From: JABCZS01 sp041660525
GTDB lineage: Bacteria > Pseudomonadota > Gammaproteobacteria > JABCZS01
Direction: 5' to 3'
NCBI GenBank assembly: GCA_041660525.1
Contig: JBAZWD010000001.1
Span: 186,001-250,000 of the forward strand
Length of the DNA: 64,000 nt
Made by a program: the position numbers and the translations under genes. Shown here piece by piece: positions 62,456 through 64,000 of the stretch. The first letter of the stretch is position 1; each line of letters opens with the position of its first letter. The notes under the pieces were generated by a model. It saw only the letters and a program-made list of their open reading frames with translations. It made no database searches and was not told where the DNA came from.

Positions 62456-63970
62456 ATGTGGACGCGCAAAATATACCTATTACCCCTTTTGGGATTAGTA
62501 GGTTGTATGGTTGGACCTGATTATCAGAAACCAGAACCACCAGAAACAGAATCTTATACTGAAGAACCACTCCCTTCCCAGACTGTTGCAACACCTGGGG
62601 TTAAAGGTGGTCACGCGCAAGTTTTTAAAGTTGGACAAGATATTCCACAGCAATGGTGGAGGCTTTACGAGTCCCCCAAGCTCAATGATTTGATCATTCA
62701 CGGCCTAGAAAATAGCCCTGATTTAAAAGCAGCAGAAGCTACATTAAGACAAGCTCAAGAAGATTTACGTTCCCTTATTGGTGAAACATTATATCCGAGT
62801 GTGGATCTAGAGTTGGATACTGGGCGAGAACGTTTATCTTCTTTCGACAGTTTAGAAGGCAGCCCCGGAGAGGTATTATCTGATTTTCCGCCGCAATTAT
62901 TAGATCTTTATAATGCTAATGTCAGCGTCTCCTATGTGTTTGATGTCTTTGGTGGCAATCGACGTGCCATAGAAGCACTACGGGCTGATCTTGATTTTGA
63001 AAAATATCAATTGCAAGCCACTTATTTAGCCTTAACAAGTAATATTGTGACCACGGCTATTTTAGAAGGTGCTCTGCGTGCACAAATTAAAGCGACAAAA
63101 GAAATTATTGATCATGAAACATTAATACTCGATATTATTGAAAAACAATATCAATTCGGTAGCGTGTCACGGTTTGATTTACTCGCACAAAGAACGATCT
63201 TATCGCAAACGCGTGCCTCTTTGCCCGATCTTGAAAATCAATTGGCGCAAACACGTCATGCGTTAGCCATATTGGTGGGTGATTATCCTAATGCCGCATT
63301 ACCTGAATTTTATTTGCATGATTTACATTTACCTGAAGAATTACCGGTAAGCATTCCATCCCAATTGATTAATCAAAGGCCTGATATTAAAGCCGCCGAA
63401 GCGTTATTGCATGAAGCCACGGCAAACATTGGTGTAGCAACAGCTAATTTATTACCCACTTTCCCTATCACGGCCTCTTATGGTGTGAACTCGGATACAC
63501 TCAGTGATTTCTTTAATAGCAATAATATTTATTGGGATTGGCAAGCTTCTGTTTTACAACCCCTCTTTAATGGCGGCGCGCTGCAAGCACAGCGCCGTTC
63601 TGCCATTGCTGCATTTGATGCGGCTTTTGCTGAGTATCAAGCGGCTGTGCTTATGGGTTTACAAAATGTAGCAGATAGTTTAAGCGCGCTGGATAGTGAT
63701 GCCAAAATTTTACAGGCCACAGCCAGTGCAGAGGAATCTGCACGAGAAATTATGAGCATGACCAAAAAACAATACGATAACGGCAACACTAATTATTTAG
63801 ATTTAATTTATGCACAAACCGCTTACCAAGAAACGTATTTAGATCGTATCAATGCACAAGCTGCACGCTATGCTGATACGGCGGCATTATTTCAAGCTTT
63901 AGGCGGCCCATGGTGGAGCGAGATCGAAGAAGATGAAGAAACAGATGAGGACGAGGATGATGAAGATTGA
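62456..63970 (+). CDS. RND efflux outer-membrane lipoprotein, NodT family
   Basis: 504-aa TolC-like channel. The start ATG 62456 begins a lipoprotein signal (MWTRKIYLLPLLGLVGC, lipidated Cys17), with TAGGA 9 nt upstream; the frame extends to 62384 but that leader would spoil the signal. The mature part has VGPDYQKPEPPE, QWWRLYESPKLNDLI, long helical hairpins, LINQRPDIKAAEALLHEA and LPTFPITASYGVN, all typical of NodT/OprM-type proteins. It ends in an acidic tail of about 15 residues (EIEEDEETDEDEDDED). Partner pump genes would lie beyond the right edge; an ATG at 63991 may start one. Confidence 0.9.
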   Translation: MWTRKIYLLPLLGLVGCMVGPDYQKPEPPETESYTEEPLPSQTVATPGVKGGHAQVFKVGQDIPQQWWRLYESPKLNDLIIHGLENSPDLKAAEATLRQAQEDLRSLIGETLYPSVDLELDTGRERLSSFDSLEGSPGEVLSDFPPQLLDLYNANVSVSYVFDVFGGNRRAIEALRADLDFEKYQLQATYLALTSNIVTTAILEGALRAQIKATKEIIDHETLILDIIEKQYQFGSVSRFDLLAQRTILSQTRASLPDLENQLAQTRHALAILVGDYPNAALPEFYLHDLHLPEELPVSIPSQLINQRPDIKAAEALLHEATANIGVATANLLPTFPITASYGVNSDTLSDFFNSNNIYWDWQASVLQPLFNGGALQAQRRSAIAAFDAAFAEYQAAVLMGLQNVADSLSALDSDAKILQATASAEESAREIMSMTKKQYDNGNTNYLDLIYAQTAYQETYLDRINAQAARYADTAALFQALGGPWWSEIEEDEETDEDEDDED

Positions 63971-64000
63971 TTTTAAAAATAAAATAGATATGAATAAACC

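Noticed and set aside
1..64000. tRNA, rRNA, CRISPR or intact insertion sequences
   Set aside because: I looked for cloverleaf-like T-arms, repeat-spacer patterns and transposase motifs and found none I could support.

Overview
The window is AT-rich chromosomal DNA from a gammaproteobacterium and contains the replication origin. Support for this: dnaA-dnaN-recF-gyrB run leftward from an oriC-like region, while rpmH-rnpA-yidD-yidC-mnmE-mnmG and rsmG-parA-parB run rightward. UbiK, YifB, RsmJ, RsmD, FtsYEX and biosynthetic SpeA are also present. Low GC together with Sel1-like, Fic and HipA proteins fits a Legionellales/Coxiellaceae-like, possibly host-associated lineage. That lineage assignment is inference, because no 16S rRNA gene lies here.

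Layout. (1) Positions 1-15,830 hold a surface polysaccharide locus: glycosyltransferases, a methyltransferase, three RgpF-like domains (one fused to a GT4 domain, one to a WbsX/GH99-like domain, one free-standing), the full dTDP-L-rhamnose set rmlBDAC, an extra SDR sugar enzyme, and a pgi-wzm-wzt operon for ABC-type export. (2) Positions 15,823-22,021 hold gyrB, recF, dnaN and dnaA. Two perfect 16-bp parS sites lie inside recF, and a long imperfect palindrome separates recF from gyrB. (3) Positions 22,022-22,682 are oriC-like, with DnaA boxes, AT-rich stretches and a 69-bp imperfect direct repeat. (4) Positions 22,683-25,035 carry two exported proteins, a beta-barrel and a seven-repeat Cys-paired protein, between oriC and rpmH. 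(5) Positions 25,191-35,856 are the rpmH-to-parB cluster, interrupted between mnmG and rsmG by a hipA-hipB module and a DUF4143 ATPase. (6) Positions 35,860-50,050 are mostly housekeeping: YihY, malate dehydrogenase, L31, LD-carboxypeptidase, an ABC-2 exporter, LD-transpeptidase, Smr, YifB, UbiK, SpeA and RsmJ. (7) Positions 50,053-54,620 form a second accessory patch: a DUF4143 ATPase behind a double palindromic operator, an ABC exporter, and a Fic-family protein behind a repeated operator-like motif. (8) Positions 54,589-60,437 hold rsmD, an M16 peptidase pair and ftsY-ftsE-ftsX. (9) Positions 60,496-63,970 hold a Sel1-repeat/NOV_C-like fusion protein and a NodT-type efflux lipoprotein.

The polysaccharide genes form one pathway: sugar nucleotide supply, chain assembly and modification, then export by Wzm/Wzt. 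The origin genes form a replication and segregation unit in which ParB, encoded about 16 kb away, would load at the parS sites in recF. The most unusual parts are the accessory genes with self-contained operator/promoter structures (hipAB, the 50-kb ATPase, Fic), the exported repeat protein beside oriC, and the Sel1-NOV_C fusion. I saw no tRNA, rRNA, CRISPR array or intact insertion sequence.
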